In this document: one piece after another, positions 1 through 9,920 of the stretch
Position numbering within the stretch: position 1 is the first letter of the stretch
Layout: every line of letters begins with the position of its first letter
Assembly: GCA_009692505.1 (NCBI GenBank)
Contig: SHZC01000012.1
Coordinates: 1 to 44,706, forward strand
Length of the DNA stretch: 44,706 nucleotides
Origin: Myxococcales bacterium
GTDB lineage: Bacteria > Myxococcota_A > Bradymonadia > UBA7976 > UBA1532
Direction of reading: 5' to 3'
Translations under genes and position numbers: made by a program
Notes under the pieces: generated by a model
Database searches by the model: none
Seen by the model: the letters and a program-made list of their open reading frames with translations, nothing else
Told to the model about the DNA's origin: nothing

Positions 1-400
1 CCAGGCAGGCGAAGGCCAGGGGCAGGGCCCGCGCACCGATGTAGTTGCCGAGAATGCTCGCCAGGAGGCTGCCGTCGTGCCCGAAGTGGTCGCCGACAAG
101 CCAGACCCCCAAGCCGCCCGCCGCCGGAGAGAGCATAACGGCCCCGAGCATCGGACCGAACTCATCGAGCCCGGTCGCCAAGGCAACCCCGGACCCCAAA
201 GCGAGCCCCGACCCCAAGAGACCCCCACCGAAGGCCGCCGCCGCTTCACCGAGGGTCAACCCCTCCTCTTCGTGCGCGCGCGCCTCGCCTCCCCAAAAGA
301 CCAAGGTGAGCGCTAGAGTGCCATTCAGAAACAGGCCACGCCAAGCGACAGGAGCAAGACTCATAAGGTCCCGCGCTTCAATCCCTCTTTCTAAAGCCAT
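1..400 (-). CDS. Partial membrane or exported protein, unknown family
   Basis: A minus-strand frame stays open from a start near 400 to the left edge, so the C-terminus is missing. Reading from the internal ATG at 364 gives a signal-peptide-like start (MSLAPVAWRGLFLNGTLA, ending GEARA before HEEEG). It is followed by Gly/Ala-rich hydrophobic stretches (FGGGLLGSGLALGSGVALATG, then MLGAVMLSPAAGGLGVWLVG) that look like membrane or tightly packed segments. The ATG at 398-400 has a better ribosome site (GGAG nine bases upstream) but adds twelve residues with several acidic ones, which is unusual before a signal peptide; 364 is the alternative start. I do not recognise the family. Between it and the next minus gene (401-490) I see no clear terminator or promoter. 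Confidence 0.55.
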   Translation of the reverse strand, partial: MALERGIEARDLMSLAPVAWRGLFLNGTLALTLVFWGGEARAHEEEGLTLGEAAAAFGGGLLGSGLALGSGVALATGLDEFGPMLGAVMLSPAAGGLGVWLVGDHFGHDGSLLASILGNYIGARALPLAFACL

Positions 401-490
401 TTTCAGATGCTCCAGTCTCAGTCCCCTGTCAGTTCCAGCGTCTTGTTGACTGTATCTAAACGATCGCTAAAAGGCACGCTGAACAAGGTC

Positions 491-832
491 TCACTCCGCC
501 GGGATCGGCAGAAGTCGGATGGGCTTGAATTGGTTCGGCTCGCCGACGTCGCCCACGTCGATCATCCGGTACTCGGCGTAGTGCCCGAGCCTCCGAAACT
601 CGAGTCGATGTGGGCCGACCGTCAGCGGGAGCAGACCCGCGTGATAGGCCTCGCAGAGCCCCGCGAAGGCGTCGTCCACGAAGACCTCCACGCCTTTGGG
701 TTCGCAGGTCAGGGGCACAGCAAAGACGCCGTGCGGCAGCGGTGGCGGGGCGTCTGTGCGGGTCACGACGCCGCCGCCGCACGCGAGCGCGAGGAGGGTG
801 GAGGTGGTGAGGGCCAACGCGAGAGACTTCAT
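491..832 (-). CDS. Small PEGA-like lipoprotein
   Basis: A 113-residue product with a type II signal peptide: [18 protein letters not shown], with lipobox LALAC and the acylated Cys at about residue 18. The mature part carries a stretch reading GVEVFVDDAFAGLCEAYHAG followed by LPLTVGPHRLEFRRLGH. This is the pattern of PEGA-type surface domains (V-x-V-D, then G, then a P-hR-h-E-hRR-G turn). A longer open frame runs upstream to 1033, but the lipoprotein start is far more credible. The ATG overlaps the TGA of the upstream gene (ATGA), so translation is probably coupled. It is the last gene of a guaB-guaA-led minus-strand run. Function is unknown; a cell-envelope role is inferred from the lipobox only. 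Confidence 0.7.
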   Translation of the reverse strand: MKSLALALTTSTLLALACGGGVVTRTDAPPPLPHGVFAVPLTCEPKGVEVFVDDAFAGLCEAYHAGLLPLTVGPHRLEFRRLGHYAEYRMIDVGDVGEPNQFKPIRLLPIPAE

Positions 833-1533
833 GGGCTCACAACGACGATTTGAGTCACCCTCGGCTCGACGCTGCGGTCGGTCAGGCCGGACACGGAGAC
901 GCCTGTCGAACCCTCGCCGACGTGCCCAATCAGGCGAACGTGCGGGCGCTGAAGATAGGGCGCGAGGTCCGACTTGGAGGAGACGAAGATGAGCCCCGCC
1001 GAACCGACCCGATCGCCTTTCCAGCCGGCCCACTCGCCCGCCTCGACCCGCTCCAAAGGCCGCGCGCCTTCCAGGACGAGCCGGATACGGAGCCGAGGCT
1101 CAATCGGTTTGTCGAGCTCGATGATCCAGGTCTCGCCTTTAGCGGCGACCGGCGGTCGGAGGGCGAGGCTGGCCGGCAGGTGCAGGGTGCCGTCGGAGAG
1201 CCAGAGCGGGGACCCAAAGGCGAGCGGTGCTTCGACCTCCGCGGGCAGGGTCGCCGGACCAACCTCGACCTCGGCAAACAGCCCCGTGAGCACCTCAACG
1301 ATCTGGGCCTTAGCGTGCGCCTGCGCCATGGCCTCCGGAGCTCCGCGCAGGACGAAGCCGGTCGGCGAGAGGATCCGGGGGGTGGCGACGCCCACCACGC
1401 TGACGATGCCGGTCGTGAAGTTCACGAGCCCCGGGCCAACCCGTCGTTCGACCTCGGCGCTCACGTGGGTCGGACCGCTCACGCATAGGCAAAGGACCAG
1501 GACGCCAAGAGGCCAGCGCGGAATCACTCCCAC
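829..1533 (-). CDS. Secreted LPP20-like protein, function unknown
   Basis: A 234-residue product with an N-terminal signal peptide (hydrophobic [12 protein letters not shown], cleavage likely after VSA, near residue 26). The mature start, with [16 protein letters not shown] and a following Ala/Gln-rich helix ([20 protein letters not shown]), resembles the LPP20-like layout of VNW-x-G-x-h-x-h-x-G-x-G, then an A-rich helix. This assignment is by motif memory and is tentative. The rest is beta-rich with no catalytic motif that I recognise. The start is GTG at 1533, overlapping the guaA stop by ten bases; a second GTG at 1527 is possible. It overlaps the downstream lipoprotein gene by ATGA. Its place after guaA suggests read-through from the guaBA promoter rather than a role in purine metabolism. 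Confidence 0.65.
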   Translation of the reverse strand: MGVIPRWPLGVLVLCLCVSGPTHVSAEVERRVGPGLVNFTTGIVSVVGVATPRILSPTGFVLRGAPEAMAQAHAKAQIVEVLTGLFAEVEVGPATLPAEVEAPLAFGSPLWLSDGTLHLPASLALRPPVAAKGETWIIELDKPIEPRLRIRLVLEGARPLERVEAGEWAGWKGDRVGSAGLIFVSSKSDLAPYLQRPHVRLIGHVGEGSTGVSVSGLTDRSVEPRVTQIVVVSP

Positions 1534-3071
1534 TCGATCGTCGCGGGTGGCTTGCTCGAGACGTCGTAGACGACGCGGTTGATCCCGCGGACCTCGTTGA
1601 TGACCCGCGTCGAGATGCGTCCGAGGACGTCGTAGGGCATGGGGTACCAGTCGGCGGTCATCCCATCCACGCTCGTCACCGCGCGCACGGCGAGCACCGA
1701 CTCGTACGTCCGGTCATCCCCCATCACGCCGACGGTCTTGACCGGGAGAAGGACCGCGAAGGCCTGCCAGATCTCCCGCTCCAGCCCCGAGGTCCGAAGC
1801 TCCTCACGCACGATTCGATCGGCCTCTCGCAAGATCCGCAGGCGCTCGTCTGTGACCTCACCGATGATTCGAATCGCCAGGCCCGGGCCAGGGAACGGAT
1901 GTCGCCAGAGCAGGGACTCCGGCAGCCCGAGCTCGAGACCCGCCGCGCGAACCTCGTCTTTGAAGAGTTCACGAAGCGGCTCGCAGATCTTGAGGTTCAT
2001 GCGCTCTGGCAGCCCGCCCACGTTGTGGTGGCTCTTGATGACTGCCGCGGGCCCCCGCACGCTCACGGACTCGATCACGTCGGGGTAGAGCGTGCCCTGG
2101 GCGAGGAACCGCGCGTCGGTCAACGTCAGCGCTTCACGCTCAAAGACCTCGACGAACACTCGGCCGATGATCTTTCGCTTGGTCTCGGGATCGGTCACGC
2201 CCTCAAGCTCTCGCAAGAAGAGGTCGGCCGCGTCGACGTGGCGGAGATCAAAGTGAAATCCATCCTTGAAGATCGCGACGACGTCCTCGGCCTCATTCGC
2301 CCGCAGCAAACCGTTGTCGACGAAGACACACGTCAGTCGGTCGCCGATCGCAGCCTTGATGAGCATGGCCGCGACGGCGGAGTCCACGCCCCCCGAGAGC
2401 CCGCAGACCACCCGGGCGTCCCCGACCTGGCGACGAATCCGCTCGATGGACTCCTCGACAAATCGGCCCGCGGTCCAGGTCGGCGAGAGGCCCACGATCC
2501 GAAAGAGGAAGTTCGAGATCATCGTCTGGCCGGTGGGCGTATGCACGACCTCGGGATGAAACTGGACCCCAAAAAATCGGCGGCGGTCGTCGGCGACAGC
2601 GGCCACGATCCCATCTTCGCTGCGGGCGATCACGCGGAAGCCCTTGGCCGGCGTGGAGACGTGATCGCCGTGGGACATCCAGACTTGTGTCCGGTTTTCA
2701 GGCAGCCCCTTGAAGAGGACCTCGTCGGGGTCAAAGGTCATGAACGCCCGCCCATACTCGCGGCGCGTCGACGCGGAGACCGTGCCCCCGAGCGTCTGGG
2801 TCAGGACCTGGAGGCCGTAGCAGATCCCGAGGATGGGCACGCCCAGCTCCAGGAGGGCGGTCGGCAGGTTCGGCGCGCCTTGCTCCGTGACGCTCGCCGG
2901 GCCGCCGCTCAGGATGATCCCGGCCGGTCGCCGCGCGACGAGATCGTCGATGTTGGCGTCGAACGGGACGATCTCGCAGTAGACCTTGGCCTCGCGCACC
3001 CGCCGGGCGATGAGCTGGGTGAACTGACTGCCATAGTCAAGAATCAGGACTAAATCTTGGGTCGGAGCCAT
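1524..3071 (-). CDS. guaA: GMP synthase (glutamine-hydrolysing)
   Basis: Converts XMP to GMP using glutamine and ATP, the last step of guanylate synthesis in the cytoplasm. The 515-residue product has the usual two parts. The N-terminal class I amidotransferase has nucleophile Cys84 in GICYGLQ and the His/Glu pair in FHPEVVHT. It is followed by an ATP pyrophosphatase domain with P-loop [12 protein letters not shown] and a dimerisation domain with [14 protein letters not shown], ending KPPATIEWE as is typical. The frame extends upstream to 3086, but ATG at 3071 is preferred because GAGAGG lies about eight bases before it. It lies 16 bases after guaB on the same strand, so the two form a classical guaBA operon. 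All key residues appear intact. Confidence 0.97.
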   Translation of the reverse strand: MAPTQDLVLILDYGSQFTQLIARRVREAKVYCEIVPFDANIDDLVARRPAGIILSGGPASVTEQGAPNLPTALLELGVPILGICYGLQVLTQTLGGTVSASTRREYGRAFMTFDPDEVLFKGLPENRTQVWMSHGDHVSTPAKGFRVIARSEDGIVAAVADDRRRFFGVQFHPEVVHTPTGQTMISNFLFRIVGLSPTWTAGRFVEESIERIRRQVGDARVVCGLSGGVDSAVAAMLIKAAIGDRLTCVFVDNGLLRANEAEDVVAIFKDGFHFDLRHVDAADLFLRELEGVTDPETKRKIIGRVFVEVFEREALTLTDARFLAQGTLYPDVIESVSVRGPAAVIKSHHNVGGLPERMNLKICEPLRELFKDEVRAAGLELGLPESLLWRHPFPGPGLAIRIIGEVTDERLRILREADRIVREELRTSGLEREIWQAFAVLLPVKTVGVMGDDRTYESVLAVRAVTSVDGMTADWYPMPYDVLGRISTRVINEVRGINRVVYDVSSKPPATIEWE

Positions 3072-3087
3072 GGTGGTGCCTCTCACT

Positions 3088-4641
<1,554 letters not shown>

Positions 4642-4681
4642 CTACTGGCCTCGTGCCGTCGCCGTGTGCGATGGTCCGTTT

Positions 4682-6178
4682 ATGCTTCGCTTTGGCCTTT
4701 TCACCGCGCTCGCGCTCCTCGTCTCGCCGCTCAGCGCGTCTGCCGAGCCGCTCGTGCTCCAGAACGACAGCGCGGCCGCGGGTATGGAGATCGCGTTCTA
4801 TCCGCGGCTTCAGGGCGAGGAGTGGTTCTCCTCGGTGTTCGATGTGCCCGACGAGGTGCCGAACTACCAGATCTGCTCCGTCGTCCTTTGGGTCGGCCCC
4901 AACGACTTCAGCTTGTTTGAGGTCCGCATCGCCAGCGCCGATGTCAACGGTCAGATTGACGAGCTCATCTGGTTTTCGGACCTGGATGTCTACCAGGTGT
5001 TCGGCAGCCGCGTTGAGTTCAGCGAGATTGACCTTCGCGACGAGTTCATCCTCACCGATATGCGCCGCCTCTATGTCCGGCTCACGCACGCGCCGGGCTT
5101 CAACGCCCCGCCGACCATCGCCTCGGACGCCGACGGGATCTTGCCGGGACACAACTGGATTCACGTATTTAACCGCAATGGGACCTACACGACGACGTTG
5201 ACCGAGGGGCTGCCTGAGGAGGGGCTCTACCCCCGGCCGCCGGGCGACTGGATCGTGCGCACGGTCATCGCGCCCGACGGCGAGGACTGTCCCAACTCCG
5301 TCGCCGTCCTGCCCGACGCGGGCATCGTCGAGCCACCGCCTGATCGCGATCGCGGTCGGCCGCCCGCCCCACCCCGCGACATGGAGCTGCCTGACGGCGC
5401 GGGACCCAAAGAGATCGGCCCAGACGACGGCGAGGAGCCGGCCGACGCCGCGCTTGATCACCCGGAAGCAGACGCCCGACCGCCCGTCGTGACCCCGCCG
5501 CTTGGGCCCTTGTCGGTCGAGCGCATCGTCCCTGGTCGGGGACCTCGGCACCGCAACACCGAGGTCGTTATTAACGGCGAGGGCTTCCCCTTCCCCGGCG
5601 AGGTCGAGGTCTTCATCGGGGATACGCGGGCCTTGGAGGTCGAAGTCAAAGCCACGTCGACCATCACGGCGATCGTGCCCGCGGGGCTCGACCTCGGCGA
5701 GTACAACGTCAGCGTCTCGCGGGCCGACGGGCAGGAGGCGATCCTGCCGAGCGCGTTCACGGTCATCGAGGGTGAGACGGGCCCTGTGGTCCTCGTCCTG
5801 AGCGACCTCAGCCCGCGGCGGATCATCGAAGGCGAGGCTCCGGTCCTGACCCTCTTCGGCCATGCGTTCACGGCCTCGACTGAGTTCCTGGTCGGCAGCG
5901 TGCTCTTGCAGGGCACGTTGATCGTCTCGGAGGCCCGGGCGACGGCTCAGCTCACCACCCCGTTGGCGGCAGGCACCTATGATGTCGTGGCGCGGGACAA
6001 CGCCGTCGAGAGTCGTCTCGGCGCAGGGCTGACCATCCAAAAGCGGCCCAACGGCGCGATTGACGACGGCTGTGGATGTGCGACGTCTACGCCGGGGATT
6101 CGCCCGTCGTGGCCTGTTCTGGCCTTGGGGATCTCATGCCTCGCTGCCGCCCGACTTCGCCGCCGGCGCTCGCTCTAG
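4682..6178 (+). CDS. Exported IPT/TIG-domain protein with MYXO-CTERM-like tail
   Basis: A 498-residue exported protein. Residues 1-20 form a signal peptide (MLRFGLFTALALLVSPLSAS, A-E cut). Residues 21 to about 205 are an unassigned beta-rich domain with aromatic and acidic residues. About 215-275 is a Pro/Asp/Glu-rich linker. Two immunoglobulin-like IPT/TIG domains follow at about 277-361 and 369-455 (VVINGEGFPFPGEVEVFIGD and the later VLTLFGHAFTASTEFLVGS). The last 38 residues read as DDGCGC, a spacer, a hydrophobic helix (WPVLALGISCLAAA) and RLRRRR. This is the plan of MYXO-CTERM sorting tails, which are processed at the GC-x-C motif. The frame is open upstream to 4334, but the signal peptide sets the start. 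Surface exposure or release is inferred. Confidence 0.8.
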   Translation: MLRFGLFTALALLVSPLSASAEPLVLQNDSAAAGMEIAFYPRLQGEEWFSSVFDVPDEVPNYQICSVVLWVGPNDFSLFEVRIASADVNGQIDELIWFSDLDVYQVFGSRVEFSEIDLRDEFILTDMRRLYVRLTHAPGFNAPPTIASDADGILPGHNWIHVFNRNGTYTTTLTEGLPEEGLYPRPPGDWIVRTVIAPDGEDCPNSVAVLPDAGIVEPPPDRDRGRPPAPPRDMELPDGAGPKEIGPDDGEEPADAALDHPEADARPPVVTPPLGPLSVERIVPGRGPRHRNTEVVINGEGFPFPGEVEVFIGDTRALEVEVKATSTITAIVPAGLDLGEYNVSVSRADGQEAILPSAFTVIEGETGPVVLVLSDLSPRRIIEGEAPVLTLFGHAFTASTEFLVGSVLLQGTLIVSEARATAQLTTPLAAGTYDVVARDNAVESRLGAGLTIQKRPNGAIDDGCGCATSTPGIRPSWPVLALGISCLAAARLRRRRSL

Positions 6179-7905
6179 TCTTCGCCCTCGTCACGGGCTG
6201 CGGGGGGGATCCCGCAGCCGCGCCGTCGGTGGGGCCGCTGAGCGATCAAAACGATGCCCGCGCCGACGCCTTGCCGCCATCCGACGGTCCCCCACCCGCG
6301 CCGGTGGACGAGGTACTCCAGCGCCTCTGGCACGTCGACGCCGCGGCGACTGCACGCGACGCCGATGGCAGCCGTGACCGACCATACCCGACCCTCGTCG
6401 AGGCCTTCCGCGTCGCGCGTTCCGGCGACATCGTTCTCCTCGCGGCGGGTGACCATGAGAAGAGCGGCGCGGCAGTCCCGGCTGGGCTTGAGGTGCAAGG
6501 CTCCGGGGCCGAGAGCACGCGCTTGAGCGGGCCGCTGCGGCTGACGGGCGCGGGCAGCTCGGTCCGAAACCTTACGATCGTGGGCGGGGCGCCGGGCCTG
6601 CTCGTCGATGGTCCTGATACGACCGTCGATCAGGTGACCGTGACCGACTCGACCGCCGAGGGTGTGCGCGTGCAGACCGGCCCCGCGGTCCTCTCACGCT
6701 TGACGATTCGACGGGCAACCGGCGGTGGACTTCGTTTCATTGACGCCCAGGCGACCGTGTCGCGCATCATCATCGAGGGGGTCGCGCCCGAAGCGGATGG
6801 GCTGCGGGGTCACGGATTCGAGGTCGAAGGGGGCGAGGTCAGCGGCGACGACCTCGTGGTCCGGGAGGCCGCAGATCGGAGCGTGCGCCTCGTCTTTGGG
6901 GCCAAGGTCACGCTGAACAACGTCCACGTGCCCCCCGGCGCCTTCGATGGCATCAGCGTCCTCAGCGAGGCGGTGGCCACGCTCTCCAACGTTCGGGTCG
7001 AGGGCGCGCGCGGCGTCGCCGTGACCGTCCTCGACGCGAGCGCAACGCTCCGCGATGTGTCCATCACCCACGCGGGTCGGGAGGGCCTCTTCGTCACCGA
7101 CGCAACCCTCGACGCGGAGCGAGTCTCCGTCCTCGACTCGACGGGCCGGGCGGTCAGCCTCCTGCGGGCCGAGGGTGAGCTGCGCGCGATCGACGTGCGC
7201 AGGGCCGGGAACGTCGCGGTCCAGATCACCGATAACCGCGGGCCGCTGACGCTTCTGGGCGGAGACGTGGTCGACAACGGGGTGACGGGCATCGGCGTAT
7301 TCGGAGACTCTACCGGCCCCATCTTTTTGAAGGACCTCAGGATCTCCGGCACCCGCGCGGCCGGGGGGGACTACGCCGAGGGCATCCACCTGTATCGGGC
7401 CTACGCGACGATCGAGGGCGTGGAGAGCGCGCGTAACGAGGGCGCCGGCCTGCTCATCGAGGAGGCCCGAGCCACCGTCAGCGGCTGCAGGTTCGAGGAG
7501 AACGGCGACCCCGGCGTCGTCGTCGTTTCCAGCCGCGAGGCCGTCACCTTCACCGGCAATACGGCTTGGGCCAACAGGGGCGCCGGGTTCCTGCTCGTTG
7601 ACGCGGTCGCGGACTTCGATGGAAACACCGCGACCGCGCAGCGTCCGGCCCTCGATGATCAATCCGCCCATGGGATCAGCCTGATCGCCGACGCCCGAGC
7701 CCACCTTCGCGCCGACGAGCTCAACGGGAACCCCGGAAGCGGCCTCTTTCTCTTCGGTCGCTCCCACGCCGAGGTCGTCTCCGGCACCTACTCCGAGAAC
7801 GGAGAGTACGGCGTCAAGCAGAGCTGCGACGGCTCGGAGGTCGTGCTCGGGCTGTCCGTCGAGCTCGGCGGGAACACGCTCGGGCCACGGAACGCCTGCA
7901 ACTAA
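6136..7905 (+). CDS. Right-handed beta-helix lipoprotein
   Basis: A 589-residue product with signal peptide II: MPRCRPTSPPALALVFALVTGC, lipobox LVTGC. After a linker, a DUF1565-like opening (WHVDAAATARDADGSRDRPYPTLVEAFRVARSGDIVLLAAG) leads into a long run of parallel beta-helix coils. The recurring units contain phrases such as VRNLTIVGG, TVDQVTVTDSTAEGVRV, TLSNVRVEGARGVAV and AGLLIEEARATVSGCRFEENG. Such helices often bind or cut polysaccharides, but no lyase residues can be assigned here. The start overlaps the preceding gene by 43 bases in another frame; the lipobox makes this start convincing. The pair with the IPT protein suggests two surface proteins made together. Confidence 0.8.
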   Translation: MPRCRPTSPPALALVFALVTGCGGDPAAAPSVGPLSDQNDARADALPPSDGPPPAPVDEVLQRLWHVDAAATARDADGSRDRPYPTLVEAFRVARSGDIVLLAAGDHEKSGAAVPAGLEVQGSGAESTRLSGPLRLTGAGSSVRNLTIVGGAPGLLVDGPDTTVDQVTVTDSTAEGVRVQTGPAVLSRLTIRRATGGGLRFIDAQATVSRIIIEGVAPEADGLRGHGFEVEGGEVSGDDLVVREAADRSVRLVFGAKVTLNNVHVPPGAFDGISVLSEAVATLSNVRVEGARGVAVTVLDASATLRDVSITHAGREGLFVTDATLDAERVSVLDSTGRAVSLLRAEGELRAIDVRRAGNVAVQITDNRGPLTLLGGDVVDNGVTGIGVFGDSTGPIFLKDLRISGTRAAGGDYAEGIHLYRAYATIEGVESARNEGAGLLIEEARATVSGCRFEENGDPGVVVVSSREAVTFTGNTAWANRGAGFLLVDAVADFDGNTATAQRPALDDQSAHGISLIADARAHLRADELNGNPGSGLFLFGRSHAEVVSGTYSENGEYGVKQSCDGSEVVLGLSVELGGNTLGPRNACN

Positions 7906-7920
7906 CTCGCCGGATAAGCG

Positions 7921-7939
7921 CGGCCGACAATAGGCCGCT
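7921..7939. terminator. Hairpin between convergent genes
   Basis: GCGGCC (7921-7926) pairs perfectly with GGCCGC (7934-7939) across a seven-base loop. Outer ATAA and TTAT can add a weaker arm. It lies in the 38-base gap between the beta-helix gene and the convergent radical SAM gene. There is no long T-run, so this is a plausible but unproven bidirectional terminator. Confidence 0.45.
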
Positions 7940-7943
7940 CTGG

Positions 7944-8567
7944 TTATCGTGCCAGTTCGCCGAGGGCGCGTCGCAGCCGGGCGTCGGGGAACCCGCTGAC
8001 GAGGATTGCTCCCGAAGGACCAATCTGAACCTCGACCTCCAGCGGCGCGGGCAGCGGCTCATGGACCGGCCGACCGAGGACCCAGAGTCGCTGATTCCGA
8101 GAGGCGCGGAGAGGGCGGGCCGAGGCGTCGGCGGCGACGTAACGGCCGTCGACGAGGAGGTCGATGACCGCGAGCAACTCGGTCGCGCCTCGGGGCGCCC
8201 TTGGGCCACGGAGCTCCTCGAGCGTATACCCGGAGAAGACGAGCACGTTGAGCGTCGGCCAGTCGCGGCGCAGGTCTACGACGAGCCTCTCAAGCGCGAC
8301 CGCTTGCTCGAAGGGTTCCCCCCCCGAGAGCGTCAAGCCGCTTGACGACTCCGCGCGGTGAGCGAGGACTCTGCGCGCGAGCTCGTCGGTGGGCGTGACG
8401 TCTGCGTTCGGGGCGTGGGTCTGGGGGTTGAAGCACGCCTTGCAGCCGAGGGTGCAGCCTTGAACCCAGACGACGAACCTCGAGCCGGGGCCGTTGACGC
8501 GGCTGCCTGAGGCCGAGCCCGCGAGCCGCAGCCCCAGGGCACCCAAATCGTCGCGGTCTAGGAGCAT
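7944..8567 (-). CDS. NrdG-like radical SAM activating enzyme
   Basis: A 207-residue short radical SAM protein of the NrdG/glycyl-radical-activase type. The iron-sulfur motif C-x3-C-x2-C is seen in VQGCTLGCKACFNPQTH, the SAM-binding GGE in LTLSGGEPFEQA, and later strands VLVFSGYTLEEL and LLVDGRYVA match the family. It presumably binds a 4Fe-4S cluster and makes a 5'-deoxyadenosyl radical. The C-terminal part (WVLGRPVHEPLPAPLEVEVQ) differs from enterobacterial NrdG, and no anaerobic ribonucleotide reductase or glycyl-radical enzyme lies nearby, so the substrate is open. The frame is open to 8738; I chose ATG at 8567 (MLLDRDDLGALGLRLAG) from family length. It is divergent from the sigma-54 activator, with a shared control region at 8568-8685. 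Confidence 0.75.
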   Translation of the reverse strand: MLLDRDDLGALGLRLAGSASGSRVNGPGSRFVVWVQGCTLGCKACFNPQTHAPNADVTPTDELARRVLAHRAESSSGLTLSGGEPFEQAVALERLVVDLRRDWPTLNVLVFSGYTLEELRGPRAPRGATELLAVIDLLVDGRYVAADASARPLRASRNQRLWVLGRPVHEPLPAPLEVEVQIGPSGAILVSGFPDARLRRALGELAR

Positions 8568-8685
8568 CTGCTCATCGTCGCCCCGATGGTTCCCGCGCAC
8601 CAATCTGAAAAAAAAGCGGGCGTTTGCGCGACACGAGTCCGCGCTGTCCGAAGGAAGAGTGCACAACGAAATCGCGAGGCCAGAC

Positions 8686-9708
8686 ATGCCCGACACAATC
8701 AACGCACGCAAACGACTCCTGGGCATCAGCCCCGCCATGCAGAGACTTCAGGCGCAGATTGAGGTCATCGGAAGCCTCGATGGACCGGTGCTCATCTCCG
8801 GCGAGACCGGGAGCGGCAAAGAACTGACGGCCTTGGCGCTGCACGAGGCGTCGTCCCGTCGAGATCGCCCCTATGTCGTCCTGAACTGCGCCGCCCTCGC
8901 CTCTTCGCTGCTCACCTCGGAGCTCTTCGGGACGGAGTCGGGGGCGTTCACCGGCGCGAGGCAAAGGGAGGGGCTCCTGAAACGCGCTCATCGCGGCACG
9001 CTGTTCCTCGACGAAATCGGCGAGCTACCGAGTGAGGCCCAGTCCGCGCTGCTTCGCGTGCTCGAGTCCGGCGAGGTTCGAGCGGTCGGCAGCGATGTCG
9101 TTCATCGGGTGGACCTTCGCCTGATCGCGGCGACCCACCGGGATCTGCCCCATGAGTGCCAGCATGGCCGCTTCCGGTGGGACCTCTATCACCGACTCTC
9201 GTCTTTGCTCCTCGAGGTCCCCCCTCTTCGCGTCCGGCTCGACGACCTCCCTGTCCTGATCCGCGGGTTCTTGAAAGGGACCGGCGTGGAGGTAAGCCCC
9301 GAGGCCGTGGACCACCTTCGGCGTCTCTCGTTCCCCGGCAACGTGCGGGAGCTACGAAATCTGCTGTTGCGAGCCCAAGCCGCGGCCTTGCTCGAGGGGG
9401 CCTTTCGCCGGGCGGGCGGCGAGGTCGAGCGGAGAATACGGGGCAACGCCGGCCCGGCGGTCCTGCTCCTCCCCCACCACTTTGAGCCGAGCACCTCAGT
9501 GCCTGTCCTGGCCCCCCAATGGCCGCTGCCTCGAGAGAAGACGGCCGCCGCGAAGCCCTTGGACCCCGTGCGCCTGCTTGTTCGACAGAGCGTTCGGGAC
9601 GCCGTGAGCCGCAGCGGCGGCAACATTCGGGCGGCGGCGCGCACTTTGGGTCTCAGCCCCACGACGGTCTACCGCCACCTCGACGCGTTTGCCGCGGCGA
9701 GTTTGTGA
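8686..9708 (+). CDS. Sigma-54-dependent activator without sensor domain
   Basis: A 340-residue AAA+ enhancer-binding protein. Walker A is GETGSGKE (residues 39-46). The sigma-54 contact loop is GAFTGA (86-91), Walker B is GTLFLDEIGEL, and an arginine-finger/sensor region follows (FRWDLYHRLSSLLLEVPPLR, then FPGNVRELRNLLLRA). A Fis-type helix-turn-helix closes the protein (GGNIRAAARTLGLSPTTVYR). There is no receiver, GAF or PAS domain ahead of the ATPase, so activity may be set by expression level or a partner. ATG at 8686 is preceded by GAGG at good spacing; a GTG at 8659 is a weaker alternative. The last codons (FAAASL plus stop) form the first unit of the downstream 29-bp tandem repeat, so this C-terminus may be repeat-derived. 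Confidence 0.9.
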   Translation: MPDTINARKRLLGISPAMQRLQAQIEVIGSLDGPVLISGETGSGKELTALALHEASSRRDRPYVVLNCAALASSLLTSELFGTESGAFTGARQREGLLKRAHRGTLFLDEIGELPSEAQSALLRVLESGEVRAVGSDVVHRVDLRLIAATHRDLPHECQHGRFRWDLYHRLSSLLLEVPPLRVRLDDLPVLIRGFLKGTGVEVSPEAVDHLRRLSFPGNVRELRNLLLRAQAAALLEGAFRRAGGEVERRIRGNAGPAVLLLPHHFEPSTSVPVLAPQWPLPREKTAAAKPLDPVRLLVRQSVRDAVSRSGGNIRAAARTLGLSPTTVYRHLDAFAAASL

Positions 9709-9874
9709 AGATCGCGTTTGCCGCGGCGAGTTTGTGAAGATCGCGTTTGCCGCGGCGAGTTTGTGAAGATCGCGTTTGCCGCGGCGAGTTTGTGAAGATC
9801 GCGTTTGCCGCGGCGCGTCTGTGAGAGTCGCGTTTGCCGCGGCGCGTCTGTGAGAGTCGCGTTTGCCGCGGCGA
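9685..9874. repeat. 29-bp tandem repeat array (six units plus a partial)
   Basis: Units start at 9685, 9714, 9743, 9772, 9801 and 9830, with a 16-base partial at 9859. Each begins GCGTTTGCCGCGGCGA. The first four are identical; units five and six share changes that turn the second half into a CGTCTGTGAGAGTC version. The unit contains the palindrome GCCGCGGC. Unit one covers the last eight codons of the upstream activator gene, including its stop. There are no spacers, so it is not a CRISPR array. Confidence 0.95.
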
Positions 9875-9884
9875 CGGCCCAGCC

Positions 9885-9913
9885 TTGCACGCCTATGCTT
9901 GGAGTGTTACGTC
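9885..9913 (+). promoter_or_regulatory. Candidate promoter just after the repeat array
   Basis: TTGCAC (9885-9890) and TACGTC (9908-9913) are spaced by 17 bases. Transcription would begin at about 9920, almost on the ATG at 9921, which lacks a well-placed ribosome site. This suggests a leaderless message. The -10 match is weak. Confidence 0.3.
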
Positions 9914-9920
9914 GCGCCCG

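Noticed and set aside
9685..9874. CRISPR array
   Set aside because: Units are directly adjacent with no spacers, and there are no cas genes in the window.
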